The translations under genes were made by a program, and so were the position numbers. A DNA stretch of 64,000 nt from Ferruginibacter sp. (lineage in GTDB: Bacteria > Bacteroidota > Bacteroidia > Chitinophagales > Chitinophagaceae), in contig NZ_JAQBNR010000032.1 in NCBI RefSeq assembly GCF_028288465.1, forward strand, positions 37,223 through 101,222, in the 5' to 3' direction. Shown in pieces: positions 1 through 9,932 of the stretch. The notes beneath the pieces are model-generated. The model did not search any database. It saw nothing but the letters and a program-made list of their open reading frames with translations, and had not been told where the DNA came from. Positions within the stretch are counted from its first letter, which is position 1, and every line of letters begins with the position of its first letter.

Positions 1-477
1 GGTGATATGTTGCCTGGCGAAAACAGGAGTTCTACCATCGCCATTGGTCACGGAAAAAAAGCGGCCAAATACATCAATGCATATTTGCTACAACAAGCCT
101 TTGAAAAAGGAGAGAAACATCCTACGGCCGGTTACCGCAAGTTACACATGTGGTACCAAACCGATGCACCGCAAAAAGAACAGGATAAACTGGCGCCTGC
201 AGAAGCCATCAAAACCTTCGAAGAAATTATCGGCGGTTTAAATGAAGCCGAGGCCCGGTTTGAAGCACAACGCTGCCTCAGCTGCGGCAACTGCTTTGAG
301 TGTGACGGCTGTTTTGGCGCCTGCCCCGAAGATGCCATCATCAAGCTAGGCAAGGGTAACCGTTATAAATTTAATTACGATGCCTGCACAGGCTGCGCTG
401 TTTGTTTTGAACAATGTCCATGCCACGCAATAGAAATGATTTCAGAACCCGTTAATGTTACTACCGATGTCAAATAA
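1..477 (+). CDS. GltD-like NAD(P)/FAD oxidoreductase with ferredoxin domain, C-terminal part
   Basis: The reading frame is open from the window edge, so only the last ~159 residues are present. It begins in the nucleotide-binding region (a G-H-G-K-K-A-A-K-Y-I-N stretch, typical of the end of the glutamate-synthase small-subunit fold) and finishes in a di-cluster ferredoxin module, with cysteine groups CLSCGNC, CDGCFGAC and CTGCAVCFEQC. In the family such proteins move electrons between NAD(P)H and ferredoxin. Here the stop overlaps the start of the pyruvate:ferredoxin oxidoreductase gene, so the two are probably co-translated and this protein may recycle the ferredoxin reduced by that enzyme (inference). 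Family assignment is good; electron partners are unproven. Confidence 0.85.
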   Translation, partial: GDMLPGENRSSTIAIGHGKKAAKYINAYLLQQAFEKGEKHPTAGYRKLHMWYQTDAPQKEQDKLAPAEAIKTFEEIIGGLNEAEARFEAQRCLSCGNCFECDGCFGACPEDAIIKLGKGNRYKFNYDACTGCAVCFEQCPCHAIEMISEPVNVTTDVK

Positions 478-3400
478 AAATACAATCGCAACAATAGATG
501 GAAATGAAGCCGCCGCTTATGTGGCCTATCGTGTAAATGAAGTCTGCGCCATCTATCCCATCACGCCTTCTTCTACCATGGCCGAACTGGCCGATGAATG
601 GGCTGCCAAAGGAATTAAAAATATCTGGGGTTCTGTACCCGATATTATGGAAATGCAAAGCGAAGCAGGTGCCGCCGGTACTGTGCATGGCGCTTTGCAA
701 ACCGGTTCGCTTACCACCACATTTACGGCATCGCAGGGCTTAATGCTGATGCTGCCGAATATGTATAAAATTGCGGGCGAATTAACTGCCTGCGTAATTC
801 ATGTAGCCGCCCGTTCGCTGGCTGCACAGGGCCTGTCCATCTTTGGTGATCACCAGGATGTGATGGCCGCAAGAACAACCGGCTTTGCCATGCTGAGTTC
901 TGTCAGTGTACAGGAAGCGCATGACTTTGCATTGATTTCACAGGTTGCAACACTCAAAGCAAGAATTCCGGTAATGCACTTTTTTGATGGTTTCAGAACT
1001 TCTCATGAAGTAAATAAACTGGAGCTGTTGACAGATGAACAGATCAGATCGATGATACCGGATGCGCTGGTGATTGCCCACCGTAACCGCGGTTTAAATC
1101 CGGAAAATCCTTTTATCAGGGGAACAGCTCAAAACCCGGATATCTATTTCCAGGGAAGGGAAACCGTGAATGACTTTTACAATAAAATGCCTGCCATTGT
1201 TGAAGAAGTAATGAACGACTTCGAAAAAATGACCGGCAGAAGATATGAACTTTTCCAATACTCTGGTGCGCCGGATGCAGAAAGAGTCATTATCATTATG
1301 GGCTCCGGTGGCGAAACAGTAGATGAAACGGTACAGGCATTGAATAAAGCCGGCGAAAAAACCGGTGTCATCCAGGTTCGCCTATACCGGCCATTCTCAC
1401 TGGAGCATTTTATAAAAGCAATTCCTGCTTCTGTAAAATCAATCGCCATTTTAGATCGTACCAAAGAATCAGGTGCTTCCGGTGAACCCATGTACCAGGA
1501 CGTGCTGGCAACTTTGGTAGAAGCATTGCAACAAGGTAAAATAGACAAATTACCAAGACTGGTTGGTGGCCGTTACGGTTTATCATCCAAAGAGTTTACA
1601 CCAGCCATGGTGAAAGCGGTGTTTGATGAATTGAAAAAAGACAAACCAAAAAATGGTTTCACGGTAGGTATCAATGATGATGTAACCTTTACCAGCCTTA
1701 CTTATGACCCATCCTATACATTGGATGAATCAGAATGGAGACAGGGTTTATTCTTCGGATTGGGTGCAGACGGAACCGTAGGTGCTAATAAGAATACCAT
1801 CAAAATTATTGGTGAAAATACCGACCTGTTTGCGCAGGGATACTTTGTATACGATTCAAAAAAATCAGGTGCAAGGACAGTATCGCATTTACGTTTCGGA
1901 CCAAAACCAATCCGTGCACCCTACCTAATCAGCAAAGCAGACTTCATTGCCTGTCACCAGTTCAATTTTATTGAAAAAGTAGAGATGCTGGAGTTTGCCA
2001 AACAGAATGCTACATTTTTAATCAACAGTCCTTATGACAAAGATGAAGTGTGGAGTAAGCTGACCGGGCAGGTACAAAAAATGATCATCGACAAAAACAT
2101 AAAGGTGTACATCATTGATGCCACCAACGTAGCCAGGGAAACCGGCATGGCGGGGCGCATCAATACCATCATGCAGACCTGTTATTTTGCCTTGAGCGGT
2201 GTGCTGCCAAGAGAAGATGCCATTAAACAAATTAAAAAAGCCATTGAAAAATCATACGCTAAAAAAGGCCAGAAAGTAATTGATCTGAACTTTAAAGCGG
2301 TGGATGCAACGCTGGCTAATTTATATGAAGTTGAGTATCCTAAAACTGTTTCAGCAGCAATGCATGAATTGCTGATTGTGCCTAAAAAAGCACCGCAGTT
2401 TGTACAGGAAGTAACGGCTGTAATGATGGCCGGACATGGAGATGAATTGTCTGTAAGCCAGATGCCGGTTGATGGTACTTATCCAAGTGGGACAACCCAA
2501 TGGGAAAAAAGAAATGTGTCTGACCTCGTTCCTATTTGGGATGCTGAAACCTGTATCCAGTGCGGTAACTGTGCGTATGTTTGTCCGCACGGAGTAATCC
2601 GGGCCAAGTTCTTTCACGAAAATTATTTGGGAAAAGCACCCGAAGGATTTCAGTCTGCGCCTATCAATTCAAGAGGTTTTCCTGAAACTAAATATGCTTT
2701 ACAGGTTTACCTGGAAGACTGTACCGGTTGTAACTTATGCGTAGAAGTTTGCCCTGCGGTAAACATTACCGACCGTACAAAAAAAGCCATCAACATGGCA
2801 GAAAAGGAACCCATCCTGGAACAGGGCAAAAAGAACATTGAGTACTTTGAAAACATTCCATGGAATGATCGTTCCAAGATTGATTTCTCCACAGTACATG
2901 GTGCACAATTTTTGGAACCATTGTTTGAGTTCTCAGGTGCCTGTGCGGGTTGTGGTGAAACACCTTATCTGAAATTATTATCACAGTTATTTGGTGAACG
3001 TTTACTCGTTGCAAATGCAACAGGTTGTTCCTCTATTTACGGCGGTAATTTACCAACCACACCATGGACGGTAAACAAAGACGGCCGTGGACCAGCCTGG
3101 TCAAACTCACTGTTTGAAGACAATGCAGAATTTGGTTTGGGAATGCGCATTACGGCAGATAAACAACTGGGTGTTGCCAAACAATATTTGCTGGAACTGA
3201 AAGATCAACTGGGCGCAACGGTGGTGGATGAAATTCTGAACGCCAAACAGGTATTGGAATCAGAACTGGCTGTACAGCATTTAAGGGTACAGTTATTAAA
3301 AGAACAGTTGAAAAAAATGACTTCTTCACCAGCACTTCATTTGTTATCTGTAGTTGACCAATTGGTTCGCCGCAGTGTATGGTTAGTCGGTGGTGACGGA

Positions 3401-4039
3401 TGGGCGTATGATATCGGTTACGGAGGTTTGGATCATGCATTATCAAGCGGAAGAAACATCAATATTTTGGTGCTGGATACAGAAGTGTATTCAAACACTG
3501 GCGGTCAGTCTTCTAAATCTACCCCAACAGCAGCCACCGCAAAATTTGCAGCAGGCGGTAAATCGGGTGGTAAAAAAGATCTGGCGATGCAAGCCATTTC
3601 TTATGGCAATGTGTATGTAGCAAGGGTAGCATTTGGTGCCAATCCGCAACAGACACTGCTGGCGATGAGAGAAGCAGAAGCCTACGACGGACCATCCCTG
3701 ATACTGGCCTACAGCCACTGCATTGCACATGGCTATGATTTAAAAGATGGATTAACCCAACAGAATAAAGCTGTTGAAAGTGGCCACTGGCCTTTAATGC
3801 GCTACAATCCAACCTTGCGGATAAAAAATAAAAATCCGTTTATACTGGATTCAACCAGGCCAAAAATTTCGTTGAAAGATTACGCCTACAATGAACTGAG
3901 ATACAAAGTGCTTACCATGACCAATCCAACTGTGGCAGAAGACCTGATGAAACATGCACAGGATTTGGTAAACCTGAAATGGAAAAATTATGAAGAGCTG
4001 GCTACCAAAAGAGCAAGTGATTTTGTTCCTATAGCCTGA
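467..4039 (+). CDS. nifJ: Pyruvate:ferredoxin (flavodoxin) oxidoreductase
   Basis: A single-chain enzyme of about 1190 residues that oxidises pyruvate with CoA to acetyl-CoA and CO2, passing electrons to ferredoxin or flavodoxin. The N-terminus has the pyrimidine-binding motif YPITPSS. Two [4Fe-4S] motifs follow near positions 2549-2590 (CIQCGNCAYVC) and 2718-2756 (CTGCNLCVEVC). The C-terminal TPP domain has CAGCGETPY and the GDGWAYDIG...SNTGGQSSKSTPT block. Full length for the family. The start at 467 (MSNKNTIATIDGN) is preferred to the ATG at 455 because homologues begin near this motif; either start overlaps the upstream Fe-S gene. It heads a pyruvate cluster with a DHOD-like gene and ppdK. 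The frame stays open for 25 codons after the UGA stop (see findings). Confidence 0.96.
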   Translation: MSNKNTIATIDGNEAAAYVAYRVNEVCAIYPITPSSTMAELADEWAAKGIKNIWGSVPDIMEMQSEAGAAGTVHGALQTGSLTTTFTASQGLMLMLPNMYKIAGELTACVIHVAARSLAAQGLSIFGDHQDVMAARTTGFAMLSSVSVQEAHDFALISQVATLKARIPVMHFFDGFRTSHEVNKLELLTDEQIRSMIPDALVIAHRNRGLNPENPFIRGTAQNPDIYFQGRETVNDFYNKMPAIVEEVMNDFEKMTGRRYELFQYSGAPDAERVIIIMGSGGETVDETVQALNKAGEKTGVIQVRLYRPFSLEHFIKAIPASVKSIAILDRTKESGASGEPMYQDVLATLVEALQQGKIDKLPRLVGGRYGLSSKEFTPAMVKAVFDELKKDKPKNGFTVGINDDVTFTSLTYDPSYTLDESEWRQGLFFGLGADGTVGANKNTIKIIGENTDLFAQGYFVYDSKKSGARTVSHLRFGPKPIRAPYLISKADFIACHQFNFIEKVEMLEFAKQNATFLINSPYDKDEVWSKLTGQVQKMIIDKNIKVYIIDATNVARETGMAGRINTIMQTCYFALSGVLPREDAIKQIKKAIEKSYAKKGQKVIDLNFKAVDATLANLYEVEYPKTVSAAMHELLIVPKKAPQFVQEVTAVMMAGHGDELSVSQMPVDGTYPSGTTQWEKRNVSDLVPIWDAETCIQCGNCAYVCPHGVIRAKFFHENYLGKAPEGFQSAPINSRGFPETKYALQVYLEDCTGCNLCVEVCPAVNITDRTKKAINMAEKEPILEQGKKNIEYFENIPWNDRSKIDFSTVHGAQFLEPLFEFSGACAGCGETPYLKLLSQLFGERLLVANATGCSSIYGGNLPTTPWTVNKDGRGPAWSNSLFEDNAEFGLGMRITADKQLGVAKQYLLELKDQLGATVVDEILNAKQVLESELAVQHLRVQLLKEQLKKMTSSPALHLLSVVDQLVRRSVWLVGGDGWAYDIGYGGLDHALSSGRNINILVLDTEVYSNTGGQSSKSTPTAATAKFAAGGKSGGKKDLAMQAISYGNVYVARVAFGANPQQTLLAMREAEAYDGPSLILAYSHCIAHGYDLKDGLTQQNKAVESGHWPLMRYNPTLRIKNKNPFILDSTRPKISLKDYAYNELRYKVLTMTNPTVAEDLMKHAQDLVNLKWKNYEELATKRASDFVPIA

Positions 4040-4197
4040 CAACAGCAACTTACTGCGGGAACGATTGATGAAGCAATGAAACGCTGTGGAATGAATGTGT
4101 GGACTATGACGACTGACTAAAATTTAAAAAGTTGTATTGAAGTGACAAAGAAATGGTTCACTAAAAATACAGTTAATACAATTTAATACTTAGCAAA

Positions 4198-5193
4198 ATG
4201 AATACACAAACAACCTACATGGGGCTCAAACTAAATTCCCCGATCGTGGTATCAGCCTGTACCTTATCTGAACAAACAGATAATATTGTGATGATGGAAG
4301 ATAACGGCGCCGGCGCTGTGGTACTGCATTCGCTGTTTGAAGAACAGATACACAAAGAAGAGAAAAGGTTAAACTCTGTGATCTCCAAAACCTCCAACGC
4401 ATTTGCTGAAGCGCTGGATTTTTTTCCCGACCTGGAAGATGTAAGCTCCGGCACGGATGATTATCTTAACCAGATACGCAAGGCAAAAGAAAGGGTGAAA
4501 ATACCCATTATAGCCAGTTTAAATGGCATCACCAACCAGGGGTGGGTCGACTACTCTAAACAGATGGAATGGGCCGGTGCCGATGGCATTGAAGTAAATA
4601 TTTTTTTTATTCCGGGAGATATAACCATGTCTTCTGCAGAAGTAGAACACCGCTACCTCAACATCATTGATGCCATCCGGCAATCAGTCAATATTCCCGT
4701 CGCCGTAAAATTAAATCCCTATTTCAGTGCCATGGGCAATATGAGTATTCGTATGCAGCATGCCGGTGCCGATGCGCTGGTACTGTTCAATCGTTTTTAC
4801 CAGCCGGATTTTAATATCGATGAATTGTCGGTCACAACCGATTTAAAGTTCAGCGAATCAAGCGAAATCAGGTTGCCCTTGTTGTGGATTAGTTTGTTAT
4901 ACGGCAAAGTATATTGTTCGCTCGCCGCAACAACCGGCGTTCAAACGGGTGTGGAAGTAATTAAATATTTGCTGGCCGGTGCGGATGTGGCGATGACGGC
5001 TTCGTCTTTATATAAAAATGGTATTCCTTACCTGCGTACTATGAACAAACAATTGCAGCAATGGATGGAAAGAATGGGCTTTGATGATGTGGCTGCATTC
5101 AAAGGCAGCATGAGCCAGAAACATATGCCGGATCCAACGGCTTATGAAAGGATTAACTATATTAAGATACTTGACAGTGTGAAGCAATCATAA
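4198..5193 (+). CDS. Dihydroorotate dehydrogenase-like FMN protein
   Basis: 331 residues with the TIM-barrel fold of the dihydroorotate dehydrogenase family. Visible landmarks are the N-terminal LNSPIVVSACTLS segment, IPIIASLNG, GADGIEVNIF, VAVKLNPYFS and GADALVLFNRFY. This subgroup is often found beside nifJ in Bacteroidota and is probably not the pyrimidine-pathway enzyme: its usual label is only 'DHOD-like', and no pyr gene is nearby. It may be a flavin oxidoreductase linked to ferredoxin or pyruvate metabolism (inference). A 158-bp gap separates it from nifJ; both are on the plus strand. The start ATG at 4198 follows an A-rich leader. Confidence 0.88.
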   Translation: MNTQTTYMGLKLNSPIVVSACTLSEQTDNIVMMEDNGAGAVVLHSLFEEQIHKEEKRLNSVISKTSNAFAEALDFFPDLEDVSSGTDDYLNQIRKAKERVKIPIIASLNGITNQGWVDYSKQMEWAGADGIEVNIFFIPGDITMSSAEVEHRYLNIIDAIRQSVNIPVAVKLNPYFSAMGNMSIRMQHAGADALVLFNRFYQPDFNIDELSVTTDLKFSESSEIRLPLLWISLLYGKVYCSLAATTGVQTGVEVIKYLLAGADVAMTASSLYKNGIPYLRTMNKQLQQWMERMGFDDVAAFKGSMSQKHMPDPTAYERINYIKILDSVKQS

Positions 5194-5568
5194 ATTGTTA
5201 GCGACGCAACAAGTTATGCAGCAAAAAAACAAAAAGTACATTACTTAAATTTTAATTGCAGCCCGGTTGTATTATATAGCGGCCGGACAAATTTATTTAA
5301 TGTTAGCATAGGTGCAGCCGTTGGTAAATACTTTGTAAACAATAAAGGCGTTGCACTAATGGTTATATAAAAATAGCAAGCAATATCTCTTCTCCCGGCC
5401 AAACCAAAGCTGCGCTGTTGCATTTAAACGTGACTTCGTGTTGAATGAAAACATTGGAAACGATGGTATAAAAAAGTGATCACTATCACCTGCCGTTATG
5501 ATAAATGTAATGCAAAAAAAACCTGCTTCGCTGTAATATGCATCGTTATAAAATCTAAAAATTTACAT
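5194..5568. other. Intergenic stretch upstream of ppdK
   Basis: 375 bases without a convincing gene. The ppdK frame can be extended back to a GTG at 5476, but that extension is Cys- and Lys-rich and unlike the family. No exact TAnnTTTG promoter box and no clear terminator were seen. Confidence 0.5.
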
Positions 5569-8325
5569 ATGGCACAAGTTAAAAAAGCTATCAAATATGT
5601 GTATTATTTTGGTGGCGGAAAAGCAGATGGAAATGAATCCATGAAAAACTTACTAGGCGGCAAGGGGGCTAATCTTGCAGAAATGGCGGGGCATCCCAAT
5701 CTTCGTTTACCTGTTCCCCCGGGCTTTACTATTACCACGGAAGTGTGTACGGCTTACTACAAAAACAAAAAGAAATATCCAGCTGAATTACAGGGCCAGG
5801 TGCAAAGCGCATTGGCTGCCGTAGAAAAAGAAATGGGCAAAAAATTCGGCGATGCCAGCAATCCGTTGCTGGTATCTGTACGCTCCGGTGCAAGGCGGTC
5901 TATGCCGGGCATGATGGAAACAGTACTGGATATCGGGCTGAATGAAAAGACAATCCTGGGCGTTATACAACAATCCGGCGACGAACGTTTTGCCTATGAT
6001 GCCTACCGCCGTTTAATTATGATGTATGCGGATGTGGTGATGGAAAAAGCCGGTGGCATTGAGCCAAAAAATGGCAAAGGCATCCGCAAGGTGCTGGATG
6101 AAAAACTGGAAAAAGTAAAATCAAAACAGGGATATCAATTTGATACAGATATTAAAGTACCCGAACTAAAAGCACTGGTAAAAGATTTTAAAGCCACTGT
6201 ATTAAAAGTACTCGGCAAACCTTTCCCTGATGATCCGTACGAACAGCTTTGGGGCAGTGTGGGCGCTGTATTCGGCAGCTGGAGCGGCAAACGGGCCATT
6301 GAATACCGCCGCATAGAAAAGATACCGGATGAATGGGGAACCGCTGTGACCGTGCAAGCCATGGTGTTTGGAAATATGGGTGATACCAGTGCCACCGGTG
6401 TTGCGTTTACAAGAAACCCGGGTACCGGAGAAAATAAATTTTATGGGGAGTATTTACTGAACGCACAGGGCGAAGACGTAGTAGCAGGTATCAGAACTCC
6501 GGCACCTGTAAATGATTATTCCAAAAACGACCAGAGTAAACACCTGCCATCGCTGGAAGAGACCATGCCTGAAATTTACAAACAGTTATTCGAAATACAG
6601 AACAGGCTGGAAAGGCATTATAAAGACATGCAGGATATTGAGTTTACCATTGAAAAAGGCAAACTGTTTATGCTGCAATGCCGCGTTGGTAAACGCAACG
6701 GTATTGCGGCCGTAAAAGTAGCCAGCGATATGTACAACGAAAAACTGATTGATGCTAAAACAGCCATCATGCGGGTTGCGCCCAACCAGCTCGTGGAATT
6801 GTTATTGCCTATGCTTGATCCCGAAGTGCAGAAGGTTACCAAACCGGTAGCCAAGGGTTTACCTGCAGGACCAGGCGGTGCAAAAGGTCGTGTTGTTTTC
6901 TCATCTGCTGATGCCGTTGAATGGGCAGGCAGAGGCGAGAAAGTGATCCTCGTAAGAGAAGAGACTTCTCCCGAAGATGTAGACGGTATGCATAAGGCGC
7001 AAGCGATACTTACCACTAAAGGTGGTATGACATCTCACGCTGCGCTGGTAGCAAGAGGCTGGGGTAAATGCTGTATCGTTGGTTGTGCGGATATTGAAAT
7101 ACACAGCGAAACAAAATCTTTTAAAGCCAATGATGGCACTTACATTAAAGAAGGCGACTGGTTAAGTCTGGACGGCACCAGGGGCCTTGTTTACACCGGA
7201 AGTATGGCGCTGGTAGATATTGACCTGGACGACAATGCAGCTTATAGAAACCTGATGAAACTGGTGAATAAGGAGCGTACAATGAAAGTAAGAACCAATG
7301 CAGAAACTCCTGAAGATGCTAAACAGGCATTAAAGTTTGGTGCAGAAGGGATTGGCCTTTTCCGCACCGAACACATGTTTTATGGCGAAGGCAGCGAGCA
7401 GCCATTGAGCCTGCTGCGTAAAATGATTTTAAGTAAAACAGAAGGAGAGCGCCGCCAGGCCCTGAAAGAATTGTATGTGTTTGTAAAGAAGGATATCAAG
7501 GCTACCATGGAAGTGATGAATGGCTACCCCGTTACCATTCGTTTACTGGATCCGCCGCTGCATGAATTTGTTCCCCATGATGTGGCTAAACTGCATGAGT
7601 TAAGTAAAGAGCTGCACATCAGTATGAACATGTTGCGCAGGAGGGTATTGGCATTGCATGAAAACAATCCTATGCTGGGTCACCGTGGTGTAAGGCTGGG
7701 CGTAAGTTATCCTGAAATTACAGAGATGCAGGTAAGGGCAATACTGGAGGCAGCGGCTGAATTAACAAAGGCAGGTAAAAAAGTGCTGCCCGAAATTATG
7801 GTGCCCGTAACCTGTACGGTAAATGAATTAAGTCACCAGAAAGTAATTGTTGACAGGGTGTACAAGGAAGTTTGTGAAAAAATGAAAGTTAAAAAAATCC
7901 CTTATCTCTATGGCACTATGATAGAAATTCCAAGAGCCGCATTAAGGGCCGATCATATGGCGGAAGTAGCAGACTTCTTTAGTTTTGGTACCAACGATTT
8001 AACCCAGATGAGTTTTGGTTTTAGCCGGGATGATATCGGCGGATTTTTACCGCAGTACATGGACTTAAAAGTACTGAATGATGATCCGTTTCAAACGATT
8101 GACCAGGCTGGAGTAGGGGAATTAGTGCGCATTGGTGTTGACCGTGGTCGTTCCACCAAACCAAATTTAAAAGTAGGTATCTGTGGCGAACATGGTGGTG
8201 ATCCGGAAAGCGTAAAATTCTTCCACCGTACTGGTATGAACTATGTTAGCTGTTCACCCTTCCGCGTGCCGATTGCACTGCTCGCTGCAGCCCAGGCTGC
8301 CATTGAGTTTGGTAAAGGAAAATAA
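5569..8325 (+). CDS. ppdK: Pyruvate, phosphate dikinase
   Basis: Interconverts pyruvate + ATP + Pi with PEP + AMP + PPi. The ATG at 5569 gives 918 residues, close to the usual 870-910, and starts with the expected YYFGGGKADG...LLGGKGANLAEM block. Landmarks in order: N-terminal ATP-grasp domain with VSVRSGARRSMPGMMETVLD; central phosphohistidine domain with TKGGMTSHAALVARGWG, whose His carries the phosphate; C-terminal PEP/pyruvate barrel with GLFRTEHMF, GTNDLTQM and GICGEHGGDP. It lies downstream of nifJ on the same strand and ends at a clear hairpin terminator. Together with PFOR it could interconvert acetyl-CoA, pyruvate and PEP for gluconeogenesis, or save ATP through PPi (inference). Confidence 0.96.
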   Translation: MAQVKKAIKYVYYFGGGKADGNESMKNLLGGKGANLAEMAGHPNLRLPVPPGFTITTEVCTAYYKNKKKYPAELQGQVQSALAAVEKEMGKKFGDASNPLLVSVRSGARRSMPGMMETVLDIGLNEKTILGVIQQSGDERFAYDAYRRLIMMYADVVMEKAGGIEPKNGKGIRKVLDEKLEKVKSKQGYQFDTDIKVPELKALVKDFKATVLKVLGKPFPDDPYEQLWGSVGAVFGSWSGKRAIEYRRIEKIPDEWGTAVTVQAMVFGNMGDTSATGVAFTRNPGTGENKFYGEYLLNAQGEDVVAGIRTPAPVNDYSKNDQSKHLPSLEETMPEIYKQLFEIQNRLERHYKDMQDIEFTIEKGKLFMLQCRVGKRNGIAAVKVASDMYNEKLIDAKTAIMRVAPNQLVELLLPMLDPEVQKVTKPVAKGLPAGPGGAKGRVVFSSADAVEWAGRGEKVILVREETSPEDVDGMHKAQAILTTKGGMTSHAALVARGWGKCCIVGCADIEIHSETKSFKANDGTYIKEGDWLSLDGTRGLVYTGSMALVDIDLDDNAAYRNLMKLVNKERTMKVRTNAETPEDAKQALKFGAEGIGLFRTEHMFYGEGSEQPLSLLRKMILSKTEGERRQALKELYVFVKKDIKATMEVMNGYPVTIRLLDPPLHEFVPHDVAKLHELSKELHISMNMLRRRVLALHENNPMLGHRGVRLGVSYPEITEMQVRAILEAAAELTKAGKKVLPEIMVPVTCTVNELSHQKVIVDRVYKEVCEKMKVKKIPYLYGTMIEIPRAALRADHMAEVADFFSFGTNDLTQMSFGFSRDDIGGFLPQYMDLKVLNDDPFQTIDQAGVGELVRIGVDRGRSTKPNLKVGICGEHGGDPESVKFFHRTGMNYVSCSPFRVPIALLAAAQAAIEFGKGK

Positions 8326-8348
8326 AATTTAAATTCTTTTAAACATAG

Positions 8349-8377
8349 CGCCGTTTCAATTTATGTAACGGCGTTTT
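8349..8377 (+). terminator. Rho-independent terminator after ppdK
   Basis: Arms CGCCGTT (8349-8355) and AACGGCG (8367-8373) form a perfect 7-bp stem with an 11-nt loop, followed by TTTT. It lies 23 bases past the ppdK stop. Confidence 0.75.
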
Positions 8378-8534
8378 GTATTTAAATGAACGTATCTTTA
8401 ATGAATAGTTGAAATGATTTGTCCAATATAACCTAACCCACGAAAACCCAATTGCTTAATTTAATCCGTGTCTGTTATACAGAATCGCAGGTATTGCAAA
8501 CAGTTATAAGCTACACCAACACTCAACCGACGAC

Positions 8535-9932
8535 TTGGACCGGAACAAAAAAACATTGTTGTTCATTATATCAGTGGCTTCTGCGCTGCTGATAGTAAAA
8601 GATTTTTACTCCATAAAAATCCAGTCTTCTGTGCGTTCTTACATTAATGGCCAGGCAGAATATTCCAAGGGACGAAATGATGCTGCTGTTAACCTCATCA
8701 ACTATTTACAAACAGAGAATTTGGTTTACATAGCTGAATTTAAAAAGGCAATCGCTATCCCCCTGGGTGATAATATTGCCGGGAACAATTTGCTTGTAAA
8801 TGGGGATGATTCAAAAACAAAGGCGGGTTTTTTAGCGGGAAACAATCATCCCGCAGATGTCAGTGATATGATATGGTTTTATAAAACTTTTTCATCTTTT
8901 GCGTTTGCACAAAAAGCCATCAAATTGTGGGGCGCAGCGGCACCCCACGTCAACCGGCTGAGTACGATAGGCGAAATGGTTCAGCAACTGCAGCAGCAGG
9001 GAAAACTTACCCCCATTGCCAAAGAGCAGCTGATTGAGGAAATAGATGGTATATCAGTGCTTTCATCTGAGTGGGAAAGCGCTTTTTCCCGGGTGCTGGA
9101 TGATACAGCCAGCGATATCAAAATCGTGCTGCAAACTGTAAATATCTTCCTGATCCTGTTAATTATGTCCATCAGCTTCCTGTTTGTAATGAAAATCATT
9201 AACAGTTTAAATAAGTCTGAAAGTGAATTGAAGGCGACGGTCATAATGCTGAATGATACCAACAGGGAGTTGGAAAATTTCAGTTACGTAGCCTCGCACG
9301 ATTTAAAGGAGCCGCTCAGGATGGTAACCAATTTTTTAGGCCTGATAGAAAAAAAGTACAACAACCAGCTGGATGAAACGGGGAAGACTTACATCCATTT
9401 TGCAGTAGATGGCGCCAGCCGCATGAAAAAACTGATTGATGATCTGCTGGAATACAGCAGAACCAGCATCAATAAAATTACTTATGAAACGGTTGACTTA
9501 AACGAAGTTATCGACAGACTGCGAACAGATTTCCAGGATGTACTGGCTGAACCCGGGGCCGGATTGTTTGCGGAAGCCATGCCACAAATAGTTGCAAACA
9601 AATTACAGATGCAACAATTATTGCAAAACCTGGTTGCCAATGCCATCAAATATCGCAGTGAAGCAGCACCACAGATATACATCACTGCAAGTGCTACTGC
9701 AGACCATTGGGTTTTCGCGGTCAGGGACAATGGGTTGGGAATTGAGGCGGAATATTTTAAAACCATCTTTGTTATTTTTCAGCGTCTGAAAACTAATAAA
9801 ATACAGGCTGGTACAGGCATTGGCCTGGCCCTCTGCAAGAAAATAGCCGAACGCCACGGCGGCGAAATCTGGGTGGAATCTGAGCCCGGTAAAGGCAGTA
9901 CTTTCTTTTTTACTGTGTCAAAGCAGCTGTAA
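8535..9932 (+). CDS. Membrane-bound sensor histidine kinase (first of a tandem pair)
   Basis: 465 residues. A transmembrane helix at about 8-22 and another at about 203-220 enclose a ~180-residue extracytoplasmic domain without a known name that looks alpha-helical (four-helix-type sensor, inferred). The kinase core follows: H-box with phospho-acceptor His255 in VASHDLKEPL, N-box NLVANAIKYRS, and ATP-lid motifs DNGLGI and GTGIGLALCKK. No receiver or HTH domain is attached and no response regulator gene is adjacent, so the partner is unknown. The start is a TTG at 8535 (MDRNKKTLLF); no ATG precedes the first membrane helix, and this start aligns exactly with the paralogue downstream. The two proteins align end to end. 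Confidence 0.88.
   Translation: MDRNKKTLLFIISVASALLIVKDFYSIKIQSSVRSYINGQAEYSKGRNDAAVNLINYLQTENLVYIAEFKKAIAIPLGDNIAGNNLLVNGDDSKTKAGFLAGNNHPADVSDMIWFYKTFSSFAFAQKAIKLWGAAAPHVNRLSTIGEMVQQLQQQGKLTPIAKEQLIEEIDGISVLSSEWESAFSRVLDDTASDIKIVLQTVNIFLILLIMSISFLFVMKIINSLNKSESELKATVIMLNDTNRELENFSYVASHDLKEPLRMVTNFLGLIEKKYNNQLDETGKTYIHFAVDGASRMKKLIDDLLEYSRTSINKITYETVDLNEVIDRLRTDFQDVLAEPGAGLFAEAMPQIVANKLQMQQLLQNLVANAIKYRSEAAPQIYITASATADHWVFAVRDNGLGIEAEYFKTIFVIFQRLKTNKIQAGTGIGLALCKKIAERHGGEIWVESEPGKGSTFFFTVSKQL

Noticed and set aside
5476..5568. Extended N-terminus for pyruvate phosphate dikinase from a GTG
   Set aside because: The extra 31 residues are unlike any PPDK; the ATG at 5569 starts right before the conserved N-terminal block.
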